A DNA stretch of 64,000 nucleotides from JACJXW01 sp964418125. Its GTDB lineage: Bacteria > Bacteroidota > Bacteroidia > Chitinophagales > Saprospiraceae. Below the pieces are notes generated by a model. The model saw nothing but the letters and a program-made list of their open reading frames with translations, had not been told where the DNA came from and searched no databases. Numbering within the stretch: position 1 is the stretch's first letter; each line of letters opens with the position of its first letter. Below are positions 49,465 to 57,418 of this stretch, one piece after another. The translations under genes were made by a program, and so were the position numbers. The stretch lies in contig CAYQKY010000014.1 of assembly GCA_964418125.1 (NCBI GenBank), forward strand, positions 1-64,000, written 5' to 3'.

Positions 49465-50811
49465 TCAGAACCAGTTACCGAGGAAACGGGTTACATCCAG
49501 CCAGTTGGCGTAGACGACCAGGCCGAGCACCAGGATAAACCCGACCATAGTAGCGTATTCGATGAACTTATCGCTGGGTTTGCGGCCGGTAACCACTTCG
49601 TAGAGGAGGAACATGACGTGGCCGCCATCGAGGGCCGGAATGGGCAGCAGGTTCATGAACGCCAGGATGAGGGACAGGATGGCCGTCATTTTCCAGAAGC
49701 GTTCCCATTGCCATTCACTGCCGAACATGGAGCCGATGGTTCCGAAGCCTCCGAGGCTGTCCTTGGCCTTGATCCGCCCGCGGAACATCTGCCCGAAAGC
49801 TTTTGCCTGGTCGCGCAGGAAGGACCAGCCCATAGAGACGCCGGCGGGCAGTGCCTCGGCAAGGGTGTATTCCTCCCGCCTGGTATCGAAGAAGTAGGTG
49901 GGGCCGAAGGGGTATACCCCTATTGTCCCGTTTTCGGTGGTGGTCATTTCCAGGGTAGACGTATCCTTTTCTTCCCGGACAACGGTGACCTCTACCGGTT
50001 CGCTCTTCATATCCCGCGCCATCTTGTAAAAATCGCTGAAATAAGGGGTAGGCTTACCGTTGAGGGCGATGATCTTGTCCTGTTCTTTTATGCCTGCCTG
50101 CTCAGCCGGGGAACCTTTCACCAATCTGGCGGCGATAAAGGGCACCCGGGCAGAGAACAGCGGCCTGTCCTTGTTCTCATGGCTGGCCAGGATGGAAATG
50201 AATTTCGGGTCGATCTGCACCTGGCGGACCTCGCCCTCCCGTTCTACCTTGATTGAACTGGCGTTGTTGATGATGATCTCCCGGACGACCTGCCGGTCGT
50301 TGAACTTTTCAAAGGGCTTGCCGTCAATGGCCAGGATGTGGTCGCCGTCGCGCAGGCCCATTTCCTGGCCGAGAGAGTCGACGAATATACCGAATTTGAC
50401 ATTTTCATTGGGCAGGTATTCATCTCCCCAGTACCACAATACCATTCCATATATGAAGAAGCCGAGGATGAAATTGACCGTAACCCCACCCAGCATGATG
50501 ATCAGGCGCTGCCAGGCCGGTTTCGAACGGAATTCCCAGGGCTGGGGGTCCTGCTTCATCTGTTCGGTGTCGAAACTCTCATCGATCATGCCGGAGATCT
50601 TAACGTACCCTCCCAGCGGGAGCCAGCCTATTCCGTATTCCGTTTCTCCCTTTTTGTATTTGAACAGGGAAAACCAGGGGTCGAAGAAGAGGTAGAACTT
50701 CTCCACGCGGGTGCCGAAGAGCCGGGCGGGAAAAAAGTGCCCCATCTCATGCAGGACGATCAGGATTGAAAGGCTCAGCATCAGCTGCCCCACCATTATC
50801 ACATAATCCAT
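49465..50811 (-). CDS. rseP: RseP-family site-2 metalloprotease
   Basis: 448 residues. The zinc site is HEMGH (His21-His25) in the first membrane helix, with 'YGIGWLPLGGYVKISGMIDES' after it; the second metal-binding motif is 'NLLPIPALDGGHVMFLLYE' near the C terminus. One or two PDZ domains lie between ('LVKGSPAEQAGIKEQDKIIALNG'; an earlier 'QEMGLRDGDHILAIDGKPF'). It cuts membrane-bound anti-sigma factors or signal peptides inside the bilayer. Its 5' leader is unusual: a 63-bp inverted repeat and a hairpin with T-tract come before the start. Confidence 0.95.
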   Translation of the reverse strand: MDYVIMVGQLMLSLSILIVLHEMGHFFPARLFGTRVEKFYLFFDPWFSLFKYKKGETEYGIGWLPLGGYVKISGMIDESFDTEQMKQDPQPWEFRSKPAWQRLIIMLGGVTVNFILGFFIYGMVLWYWGDEYLPNENVKFGIFVDSLGQEMGLRDGDHILAIDGKPFEKFNDRQVVREIIINNASSIKVEREGEVRQVQIDPKFISILASHENKDRPLFSARVPFIAARLVKGSPAEQAGIKEQDKIIALNGKPTPYFSDFYKMARDMKSEPVEVTVVREEKDTSTLEMTTTENGTIGVYPFGPTYFFDTRREEYTLAEALPAGVSMGWSFLRDQAKAFGQMFRGRIKAKDSLGGFGTIGSMFGSEWQWERFWKMTAILSLILAFMNLLPIPALDGGHVMFLLYEVVTGRKPSDKFIEYATMVGFILVLGLVVYANWLDVTRFLGNWF

Positions 50812-50845
50812 ATAGCGCTATAGTCTAAAAAAGTGTAATAAAAAT

Positions 50846-50863
50846 CCTGGCAACCAAGCCAGG
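50846..50863 (-). terminator. Terminator-like hairpin in the rseP leader
   Basis: On the minus strand CCTGGC-TTGGTT-GCCAGG is followed by ATTTTTATT. It stands 35 bp before the rseP ATG with no gene before it on that strand, so it could act as an attenuator. Confidence 0.5.
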
Positions 50864-50890
50864 TGCGTAACACTAAAAAATAAATTCGGA

Positions 50891-50953
50891 GAGTTTGAAA
50901 TATGTTGAGCCAGGAAGGCCGTTTGGGCCGAAGGCAAGGCATGTTTCAAACTC
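50891..50953. repeat. 63-bp element with 14-bp terminal inverted repeats
   Basis: GAGTTTGAAATATG (50891-50904) faces CATGTTTCAAACTC (50940-50953), one mismatch in 14. The inside is palindromic in part (AGGCC-GTTTG-GGCCG). The form is that of a small mobile-like or REP-type element, or of an operator shared by the divergent rseP and rsmE promoters. Confidence 0.6.
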
Positions 50954-50975
50954 CTGTATGGAAAACTTAATTTTG
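50944..50975 (+). promoter_or_regulatory. Probable rsmE promoter
   Basis: TTTC (50944-50947, one mismatch to TTTG), 20-bp spacer, TAATTTTG (50968-50975, exact -7 consensus). The leader would be about 128 bases. The -33 box lies in the right arm of the inverted repeat. Confidence 0.4.
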
Positions 50976-51109
50976 TTATCACTGTTTTGTCGAGATAGAA
51001 AACAGGATTATTTTTCTTAATGTTGCGTAAGCGGACGCAAAGGTAAGGGGATTTGGCTAAAAATTATACGCTCCTCCTGCCAAAACCGATTAAGAGCCGC
51101 CATTTTGCT

Positions 51110-51817
51110 ATGAACTTATTTTTTACCACCGCTATCGAGGATGGCCGGGCCATTCTTCCGGAAGAAGAAGCACGCCATTGCATACAGGCCCTTCGCCATA
51201 AAACCGGCGACATTATATTTATTACGGACGGTAAAGGCAGCATTTACGAGGCCCGGATCGAGGAAGCCGGAAAAAAAACATGTATGGCATCCATACAGCA
51301 GCGCCTGCCTTCCGCCGCCGCCCGCAATCATCATCTTCATATTGCCATTGCTCCGACCAAGAACCTGGCCCGCTTTGAGTGGTTCCTGGAAAAGGCTACC
51401 GAGGTCGGGATCGACGAGATCACCCCTTTGGTTACGGAGCATTCCGAGCGCCGTAAGTTAAGGACTGAACGTCTTGAAAAGGTCCTGGTTTCTGCCATGA
51501 AACAATCGCTTAAGGCGGCCTTGCCAAAGCTTAACGACATTTCCGGCTTTGGTGAAATTATCCGGAAGCCGGTGGAACCCGGGATACAGAAATTCATCGC
51601 TTACCTGGGCGACGGCGTTAAGGGGCGCCTGAAAGACAACTACGAGCCGGGCCGTGGCGTTTGCATTCTTATAGGCCCGGAAGGAGGCTTCAGCCGGGCG
51701 GAGGTGCAGTCTGCCGTCGATGCCGGTTTCATACCGGTGAGCCTGGGGCCGGCGCGCCTCCGGACGGAAACAGCGGGCATCGTGGCCTGCCATACCATTA
51801 ACCTGTTAAATGAGTGA
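51110..51817 (+). CDS. rsmE: 16S rRNA (uracil1498-N3)-methyltransferase
   Basis: 235 residues: N-terminal PUA-like part ('MNLFFTTAIEDGRAILPEEEARHCIQALRHKTGDIIFITDGKG') and a SPOUT knot domain with 'IAPTKNLARFEWFLEKATEVGIDEITPLVTEHSE', 'CILIGPEGGFSRAEV' and 'LGPARLRTETAGIVA', the SAM site. It methylates U1498 of 16S rRNA. The ATG at 51110 fits the family's start; a TTG 57 bp earlier would add residues without likeness. The next gene begins 5 bp after the stop. Confidence 0.95.
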   Translation: MNLFFTTAIEDGRAILPEEEARHCIQALRHKTGDIIFITDGKGSIYEARIEEAGKKTCMASIQQRLPSAAARNHHLHIAIAPTKNLARFEWFLEKATEVGIDEITPLVTEHSERRKLRTERLEKVLVSAMKQSLKAALPKLNDISGFGEIIRKPVEPGIQKFIAYLGDGVKGRLKDNYEPGRGVCILIGPEGGFSRAEVQSAVDAGFIPVSLGPARLRTETAGIVACHTINLLNE

Positions 51818-51822
51818 TATTC

Positions 51823-52482
51823 ATGAAGCGAATACTGATCGTATTAGTTGTTCTTACTGCATTTTCTTTCAGAGGGGCGGAGGCCCCGCCGGCTTTGCGT
51901 ATGGGGCTGCTCAAATACAGCGGGGGCGGCGACTGGTATGCCAACCCCACTTCACTGCCCAACCTCGCCCGTTTTTGTAACCAGCACCTGGGGACGGATT
52001 TCGATACCGATTACGCCGAGGTGGAAGTCGGCAGCGCGGAGTTGTTCAACTACGCCTTCGTGCATATGACGGGCCACGGTAACGTCGTTTTTTCTGACGC
52101 CGAAGCCGAAAACCTGAGAAACTACCTCATTGGTGGCGGCTTTCTCCACATCGACGACAACTACGGGATGGATCAATACGTGAGGGTGGCTATGAGAAAA
52201 GTATTCCCCGAACTCGGGTTTATCGAGCTGCCGTTTGAACACGAGATCTATAATCAGGAGTTTGAATTCAAGAACGGCCTGCCCAAGATACATAAACACG
52301 ACGATAAGCCGCCCCAGGGGTATGGCCTGTTCTGGGAAGGGCGCCTCGTATGCTTTTATACCTACGAATGTGACCTGGGGGATGGCTGGGAAGACCAGGA
52401 CGTGCACAACGACCCTGAGGAAGTCCGCCTTCAGGCCCTGAGAATGGGAGCAAATATCATCCGATATGCTTTCGAACAATAG
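51823..52482 (+). CDS. DUF4159 secreted protein
   Basis: 219 residues with signal peptide MKRILIVLVVLTAFSFRGAEA and the DUF4159 core: 'RMGLLKYSGGGDWYANPTSLPNLARFCNQHLGTDFD', 'FVHMTGHGNVVFSDAEAENLRNYLIGGGFLHIDDNYGMD' and 'LPFEHEIYNQEF'. The fold resembles a glutamine amidotransferase-like or ThuA-like domain, without a known reaction. In many Bacteroidota it lies next to rsmE or in MoxR/Bat loci. Coupled to rsmE by a 5-bp gap; the stops of this gene and of the convergent PspC gene are 2 bp apart. Confidence 0.88.
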   Translation: MKRILIVLVVLTAFSFRGAEAPPALRMGLLKYSGGGDWYANPTSLPNLARFCNQHLGTDFDTDYAEVEVGSAELFNYAFVHMTGHGNVVFSDAEAENLRNYLIGGGFLHIDDNYGMDQYVRVAMRKVFPELGFIELPFEHEIYNQEFEFKNGLPKIHKHDDKPPQGYGLFWEGRLVCFYTYECDLGDGWEDQDVHNDPEEVRLQALRMGANIIRYAFEQ

Positions 52483-52484
52483 GG

Positions 52485-52700
52485 TTATTCCCAGATCAGG
52501 GATCGTTTGTTTTTGACGTACCTTTTCAGGTTGAGCCAAAAGGCTACGAAAAGGTAAAAAATTACAGGTGACCCCAGTGTGACGAAAGACAGGTAGATGA
52601 AATAAAGGCGCACCCTGGCGGAAGCAACGCCTATTTTCTCGCCGAGATAGCTGCAAACTCCGAAAGCAGAGCGCTCCAGTAATTCTTTGATAGTATGCAT
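52485..52700 (-). CDS. PspC-domain membrane protein
   Basis: 71 residues, one PspC domain: 'AFGVCSYLGEKIGVASARVRLYFIYLSFVTLGSPVIFYLFVAFWLNLKRYV'. The pattern G-V-C/A-x-LGEKIGV...R and two hydrophobic stretches are typical. PspC proteins take part in envelope-stress response in other bacteria; here the protein is the minimal form without a signalling tail. The ATG at 52700 starts the domain. It follows a 58-residue membrane gene on the same strand. Confidence 0.85.
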   Translation of the reverse strand: MHTIKELLERSAFGVCSYLGEKIGVASARVRLYFIYLSFVTLGSPVIFYLFVAFWLNLKRYVKNKRSLIWE

Positions 52701-52796
52701 GACAAAGGAATTGAGCACTAGGGTAACAAATATCAGCTCAAATTGATTTTGAAAGAACCCTGAAATTTGTACATTTTCCTGCTTTTTTGCCTTCTT

Positions 52797-52973
52797 TTAC
52801 TTATCTGCCGGAGAAAGCTGGGCCATCTCAACCGGTGCTTCAATGGAGTGGCTGGGGTCTGAAGCAGAGTTGCCCCCGCCGGAAAACAGATGAAATGCGC
52901 CGAATGCGCCTACCAAAAAAATGATCAGTACTATGATGCTTTCTGCCTTTGAAGATTTTTTGCTGCGTGACAT
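52797..52973 (-). CDS. 58-residue membrane peptide
   Basis: MSRSKKSSKAES, a single hydrophobic helix 'IIVLIIFLVGAFGAFHLF', then a Gly/Ser-rich and acidic end. Basic head and one helix suggest an inner-membrane protein with the C terminus outside. The frame remains open to 53120 but the added part is spacer. It shares strand with the PspC gene 96 bp on and could be co-transcribed. Not recognised. Confidence 0.6.
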   Translation of the reverse strand: MSRSKKSSKAESIIVLIIFLVGAFGAFHLFSGGGNSASDPSHSIEAPVEMAQLSPADK

Positions 52974-53129
52974 TGTTCTAAGGTTGTGGTTGGGTTGAAG
53001 AAATAGTTTGCCAGGCCCTGCAGTGGGCTGCAGCGTAAGCGGGGGGAAGTTTACCGGGCTGGTTATAGGGGGGGCATACGAGTGGCTTTCTCTCTTCTGT
53101 GCAAAGAAAAAGAGTAGCATGGCCTGCCT

Positions 53130-53211
53130 TCAGGGCATACGGATGGCTATCCTTTGCCGAACAACTGACAACCGTTGGAAAACTGCCGTCAGGGCATAGC
53201 AATGGCTATCC
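53130..53211. repeat. Pair of 23-bp direct repeats and hairpin
   Basis: TCAGGGCATA-nnn-ATGGCTATCC occurs at 53130-53152 and 53189-53211; the middle three bases differ. A perfect CCGGCC/GGCCGG stem (53210-53224) follows directly. Confidence 0.6.
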
Positions 53212-53520
53212 GGCCTTTGGCCGGCTCAGGTTTGGCAACGGCTTATAACAATGCTTTACTCAGGAGCAGTATTGGGGCATAGCCCGCCCGTTCTCCTCAG
53301 TTGGAGCCCTGTCGAATAGCCGGCCTTGTAAAGGCTTTTAACCTGTTGGAGGATGTTTCGCCCGGTAGAAAAAAGGAATGGTTCGTAAGTAATAGCGAGG
53401 GGGAGGCCCGAAAGCGAGCCGCAGAAGGTGTAGAAATAGCTGCATGACGTAACTAGTTTTAATGAATTGGGAATAATATATCCTACGGAAGCAGGAATGG
53501 TAAGTTTCTGGGAATGGAGA

Positions 53521-53528
53521 CAAATATA
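53521..53528 (-). promoter_or_regulatory. -7-like box in the spacer
   Basis: TATATTTG on the minus strand, exact TAnnTTTG. It would drive a transcript from about 53514 toward the 58-residue gene, leaving over 500 bases of leader or a separate RNA. Confidence 0.35.
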
Positions 53529-53728
53529 GACATTATGTATTAAAATTTTGTTTAATCTGTTCATTTTTAGCTCTTCTTTCCAGTCTTTTTTACATTATTG
53601 ATTTCTTTATTATGACAAGCAAAATGCATGCCAAAAAAATATAATATAAGACAGGGAAAAGTTTAAAACAGATGGGCGCCGGCCCGGGCAGGCTGAATTC
53701 AGGTTGGGCTTCCGGAAGTTCCCGGTTA

Positions 53729-54940
53729 TTATTCAGCCGAAATGAAAAATGCTTTTGGCGGCTTGGGTAGCAGGAGCCACAGGCTGCCGTAGTAATTGAT
53801 CCGGCCGGCGGTGCGGGCGGCTTCGTTGCCGATACCGGTATAAAGGTCGATATGCCCCGGGCCCTTTATGGCGCCGCCTACGTCCTGGGCTACGAGGAAA
53901 CGGTATTCATGGCGCACGACCCGGTGGCTATTGCGGTCGTAGACCGGAAAGGCGGCCAGCAGGCAACTGCCCAGCGGAATATAGCGGCGGTCTACCGCAA
54001 TGGAATATCCGGCAATGAGGGGCACACTGCCGGCTCCTTTAGGATGGGCGGACCGTTTTCGGGTGAAAAAGGTATAGGAGGGGTTCTGATAAAGGACGGT
54101 GTCCCTTATTGCGGGATTTTGTTTGAGATAGCGGCGAATGCCGCTGATGGAGAGGTTGTTCAGGGGAATGTCTTCTCTGCCAATAATATACTTTTCGATA
54201 CTTTGGTACGGATGCCGGTTAGTGCCGTTGTAGGCAAAGAGGTCCAGTTGCCCGTTGGGGTATTCTACAAAGCCGGACCCCTGCACCTGCATATAGTATA
54301 CGTCGACTTTGTCGGCGGCGTAGGCCAGTTCGAGCCCCATGCCTTTGAGTACGCCCCCACCCTCGATCTGCCGGCGGGTGGGCAGTTCACCCTCCCATTC
54401 CAGAGGGCGGTCATAGAGTGGGTACTTGAAAGGGCCTTTCGGTTCTTTTTGCACTTTGACAACGGGGGTGAAGTAACCGGTAAAACGAACATTGCCTTTC
54501 CGGTCCGCTCCCCAGATCTGGTAGGCTTCCAGGTGCTCGTGCAGGCCATAGGGTTTGGTATGCTGCCAGGCAATAAGTGTATGAATGGTTTCTTCCAGTT
54601 CTTCGAAGGCAATACGCAGGCTGCCTATCTGCTGGTTCTTTTTTCGTTGTTGCAGCCTCAGCAGTTCCAGGTTGTTTTGAAGGGCTTCGAGAAATTTGCC
54701 GTCGATCACCGGAAGGTCGAAGGTGTCGAGTGGCGCCGCCTGGTAGACTTCCGACATCATTGGCAGGCCGGCCAGGCGGCCATCACGCCTGAGGCGGGGA
54801 ATAGAAATGTGGCTTCCGTCTTTTTGCAATAGGGTATCCGCTTCGCCGGCGGCAGCCTGCTCCCTAGCTTCCGGAGGGGGTTGTTCGCAGCCGAGCAGGA
54901 AAAGCAAAGATATGATAACCAGGGCTTTATGTTTATTCAT
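53729..54940 (-). CDS. mltA: MltA-type lytic murein transglycosylase, lipoprotein
   Basis: 403 residues. The ATG at 54940 gives MNKHKALVIISLLFLLGC, a lipoprotein signal (LLGC). The MltA domain covers ~120-300 ('FTGYFTPVVKVQKEPKGPFKYPLYDRPLEWE', 'VDVYYMQVQGSGFVEYPNG', 'YNGTNRHPYQSIEKY'); the 3D domain at the end has 'FLVAQDVGGAIKGPGHIDLYTGIGNEA' with the catalytic-region Asp residues. It cleaves peptidoglycan glycan strands at the outer membrane. Transcribed alone on the minus strand. Confidence 0.93.
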   Translation of the reverse strand: MNKHKALVIISLLFLLGCEQPPPEAREQAAAGEADTLLQKDGSHISIPRLRRDGRLAGLPMMSEVYQAAPLDTFDLPVIDGKFLEALQNNLELLRLQQRKKNQQIGSLRIAFEELEETIHTLIAWQHTKPYGLHEHLEAYQIWGADRKGNVRFTGYFTPVVKVQKEPKGPFKYPLYDRPLEWEGELPTRRQIEGGGVLKGMGLELAYAADKVDVYYMQVQGSGFVEYPNGQLDLFAYNGTNRHPYQSIEKYIIGREDIPLNNLSISGIRRYLKQNPAIRDTVLYQNPSYTFFTRKRSAHPKGAGSVPLIAGYSIAVDRRYIPLGSCLLAAFPVYDRNSHRVVRHEYRFLVAQDVGGAIKGPGHIDLYTGIGNEAARTAGRINYYGSLWLLLPKPPKAFFISAE

Positions 54941-55057
54941 TCGCAACGGGAGCTTGAGCTTTTTAACGAAAGCCATTACGGCAATTATAGCATTTATACG
55001 GTTAAATCCAAAATGGTATTTTTCGGAGGCGGATACCGGGGAGTATGTCGGTTGCTT

Positions 55058-55951
55058 TTATCCGGAGATGCCCGCATCGGGCTTCCTAGCAATAATAGTT
55101 GCGTAAAACCACAGCCCCTGGTTCAGGGCATTGAACTGCCGTATGCTGCCTTTGATGTTTCTGTGTTGGGCCCGGGAGCGTATGCCCAGGCCGTAGAGCA
55201 GGTAGTCGGCCCACAACCACCGCCGGGCGATCTTGTGCAGATTTTTCAAAGATACCCAGGTTTGCCCGGTAAAGTCACGGATCCGAATGTCTTCAAAACC
55301 GGCGGAACGAGCATAGCCCAGGTGTTCCTGTGGGGTATCGATGTCGGGAATGGCCCAGCTGTTGAGCCAGCCGAGGAGTAGTTTTTCCTCATCGGCGGTA
55401 TGGGGGCGCCGGGACCGCACATATTCTGCAATCACCAGGCGCCCGCCCGGGCGCAACAGACGGAACGCCTCCTGGTAAAATGCGCTCTTTTCTGCTGAAT
55501 GGCAAAGGCTCTCACAGGCCCATACGCAATCAAAACTGTCGTTTTCGAAAGGGGTTTGGCAATAATCAGCCTGCAGGAAGGTGGCGAACCCGTCCAGCCG
55601 GCCCCTGGCCGCCAGCCGGCGGGCCTCTTCCACCTGGCTTTTCACCGGAGTGATCCCTACGGCCTGGGCCTCCAGGTGGCGGGCCAGCCACAGGCAACTG
55701 CCTCCTTTACCGCATCCGGCGTCGAGGACACGCTGCCGGGGCTTCAGCTCCGCCAGCTCTGCCAGTATACGGTTGGTGTTTTCCAGCGCTGAGGCGTGAC
55801 GGCCGGCACGCTGGCCGTAAAACCCGAAGTGTATGGCGGGGTTTTCACGGCCAAGCCAGGCCACCTGGTAATCAAAACGGGTGGCGTCATAATATTCAAT
55901 GATATCCCGGAAGCGGGATTCGTCAAAACCGGATCCCTGGCGTTGCCGCAT
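55058..55951 (-). CDS. SAM-dependent methyltransferase (sterol/tocopherol MT-like)
   Basis: 297 residues. Motif I 'VLDAGCGKGGSCLWLARHL', acidic loop 'AVGITPVKSQVEEAR', 'FDCVWACESLCHSAEKSAFYQEAFRLLRPGGRLVIAEY'. The order and the 'GITPVK...' loop resemble gamma-tocopherol and mycosporine/sarcosine-type small-molecule methyltransferases. The start MRQRQGSGF at 55951 is preferred over a longer frame that runs through the terminator at 55992-56017. The substrate is unknown. Confidence 0.82.
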   Translation of the reverse strand: MRQRQGSGFDESRFRDIIEYYDATRFDYQVAWLGRENPAIHFGFYGQRAGRHASALENTNRILAELAELKPRQRVLDAGCGKGGSCLWLARHLEAQAVGITPVKSQVEEARRLAARGRLDGFATFLQADYCQTPFENDSFDCVWACESLCHSAEKSAFYQEAFRLLRPGGRLVIAEYVRSRRPHTADEEKLLLGWLNSWAIPDIDTPQEHLGYARSAGFEDIRIRDFTGQTWVSLKNLHKIARRWLWADYLLYGLGIRSRAQHRNIKGSIRQFNALNQGLWFYATIIARKPDAGISG

Positions 55952-55991
55952 GGAGGTCGGAAAAGTTTCTGGCGGGAAAGATAAAAAAGAA

Positions 55992-56017
55992 GCCGCTATT
56001 CTGGAATGAATAGCGGC
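55992..56017 (-). terminator. Terminator before the methyltransferase gene
   Basis: GCCGCTATTC, loop TGGAAT, GAATAGCGGC: perfect 10-bp stem. On the minus strand it is followed by TTCTTTTTT. It ends transcripts from the YeeE pair. Confidence 0.8.
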
Positions 56018-56127
56018 CTCGGTCAAGCAAAATAGTATTCTCAGCACTTAGTTACGTAAAAACATGGGCTTTGTTTCCGATAGAGAGGAAAAAATTCCTC
56101 CAAAGTTTTGCTCTGCCCCTTGAGCAA

Positions 56128-56541
56128 TTAGTGAGGCAACCTACTTCTCAGTAACCCATAGGCGAAAGTGCCGGCCATGGCAGCTGCCAGAAAAACGATA
56201 AACACCGTATATCCACTGCCCATCAGGATGAACATAGGGCCGGGGCATACGCCGGCCAGCGCCCAGCCCAACCCGAATATGATGCCGCCGATAAGGTAAC
56301 GGGGGATGCTTCTGTCCTTGGGGTGGAAAACGATCTCCTGCCCTTCGGTGGACTTCATGTGCGTCCGTTTAATGACCTGTACGATAACCACTCCGGCGAT
56401 GATGGCAGAAAAGATGATCCCATACATGTGGAAAGACTGGAAGTGGAACATCTCGTAGATCCTGAACCAGGATACGGCTTCTGCTTTATAGAGCGTGACT
56501 CCCAGCAGGATACCAACGAATATATATTTTGAGATTTTCAT
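56128..56541 (-). CDS. YeeE/YedE-family (DUF6691) sulfur transport subunit
   Basis: 137 residues, four membrane helices, with 'YLIGGIIFGLGWALAGVCPGPMFILMGSG' carrying the conserved Cys of the family (in GVCPGP). Half-size YeeE/YedE proteins act in pairs, bringing thiosulfate or sulfur compounds into the cell (shown for YeeE of other bacteria and the PmpAB pair). It begins 12 bp after its partner's stop. No sulfurtransferase gene stands next to it. Confidence 0.85.
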   Translation of the reverse strand: MKISKYIFVGILLGVTLYKAEAVSWFRIYEMFHFQSFHMYGIIFSAIIAGVVIVQVIKRTHMKSTEGQEIVFHPKDRSIPRYLIGGIIFGLGWALAGVCPGPMFILMGSGYTVFIVFLAAAMAGTFAYGLLRSRLPH

Positions 56542-56553
56542 GTCTTAAGCCTT

Positions 56554-57144
56554 TTAGAACAGGATGGGGAATACGAGGTGCGTCATGACGAGCCCTCCGA
56601 TAAAGAAGCCGACGACGGCGATCAGAGAAGGCAATTGCAGGGCTGACAGGCCGCTGATGGCGTGCCCGGAGGTGCAGCCCCCGGCATACCGGGCGCCGAA
56701 ACCGACCAGAAAACCGCCGCCTACGATGATGATCAGGCCGCGCAGGGTGAAGAGGCTCTCCCATCTGTAAAATTCCGGGACGAGGGGAACTTCTCCCTTC
56801 TCGTAGTTGAAACCTAGTTCCTTCAGGCTTTCTACGGTTGCGGCCGATACGTGTGCTACATCGCTGCTGCCAAGAAAGTAGTGGGATGCAATATACCCTC
56901 CGAACATAGCTCCCAGGGCTACCATCAGGTTCCAGCCCTGCGACTGCCAGTCGAAGTTAAAAAAATCGGCAAACCGCCCTGCGCCGTCGGCGGCGCACAT
57001 GACCCTCAGGTTGGCAGAAATACCGAACTCTTTGCCGAAGAACAACAGAATGAACATGATCAGCGCGATCATCGGCCCGGCTACCCACCAGGGCCAGGGC
57101 TGGCTGATGAATTCCTTGAATTGGATGAGAAAATCGGGTACCAT
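56554..57144 (-). CDS. YeeE/YedE-family sulfur transporter subunit
   Basis: 196 residues and about five membrane helices. The signature 'FGARYAGGCTSGHAISGLSALQLPS' contains the Cys that carries sulfur in YeeE. The start at 57144 (MVPDFLIQF) is preferred: the frame is open to 57204, but a -7 box at 57209-57216 would begin the RNA near 57203. It forms a two-gene operon with the smaller partner. Probably controlled by a Crp/Fnr-type protein (site at 57239-57254). Confidence 0.88.
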   Translation of the reverse strand: MVPDFLIQFKEFISQPWPWWVAGPMIALIMFILLFFGKEFGISANLRVMCAADGAGRFADFFNFDWQSQGWNLMVALGAMFGGYIASHYFLGSSDVAHVSAATVESLKELGFNYEKGEVPLVPEFYRWESLFTLRGLIIIVGGGFLVGFGARYAGGCTSGHAISGLSALQLPSLIAVVGFFIGGLVMTHLVFPILF

Positions 57145-57208
57145 GGTTTTGGTTTTTACCTTTGAAAATTTTCCGAAAGCCGGTTTCGTCAGCTCCCGGA
57201 TCATACCT

Positions 57209-57254
57209 CAAAATTAGGGGTAATCGAGGGCCCGTTAATGTGATACTCATTACA
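57209..57254 (-). promoter_or_regulatory. Promoter of the YeeE pair with Crp/Fnr-like site
   Basis: -7 box TAATTTTG (57209-57216, minus strand, exact consensus). TGTGA-TACTCA-TTACA (57239-57254) differs from the classic TGTGA-N6-TCACA by one base. Its centre lies some 43 bp before the deduced start, the usual place for activation by Crp/Fnr proteins next to polymerase; a good -33 box is missing, as expected for an activated promoter. Confidence 0.5.
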
Positions 57255-57312
57255 TAAGGGGGTGATTTATGTCAGTTAAAAGTGGTGATTTTTGCTACTT
57301 GGGCTTTCATCA

Positions 57313-57330
57313 TTGAACAGGCCTGCTCAA
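57313..57330. other. 18-bp near-perfect palindrome
   Basis: TTGAACAGGCCTGCTCAA; only the fifth base pair is mismatched. It lies between the DUF1611 gene end and the YeeE promoter. It may be a protein-binding site; nothing ties it to a given regulator. Confidence 0.35.
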
Positions 57331-57418
57331 TTTAAAAGGCAAGAAACCAATGCATTATGAAAAACTGCGCTACTTCGTTTTTTATCCCTTTCATTGTACT
57401 CTTAATCACATTGGCTTT

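Larger units (their letters stand above)
52974..53728. other. 755-bp gene-poor spacer with repeats
   Basis: Between the 58-residue gene and mltA. It contains two 23-bp near copies (53130-53152, 53189-53211; 20 of 23 identical) and a weaker third at ~53073-53088, a CCGGCC-TTT-GGCCGG hairpin (53210-53224), a -7-like box (53521-53528, minus) and an AT-rich part (53520-53680). The longest frames do not look like proteins. It may hold a non-coding RNA or the wreck of an element. Confidence 0.5.

Noticed and set aside
50891..50953. Insertion sequence
   Set aside because: Terminal inverted repeats are present, but the element is only 63 bp, has no transposase and no target-site duplication that I could see.
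53256..53564. 102-codon minus-strand frame in the long spacer
   Set aside because: Sequence is not protein-like, and the -7-like box lies inside its beginning rather than before it.
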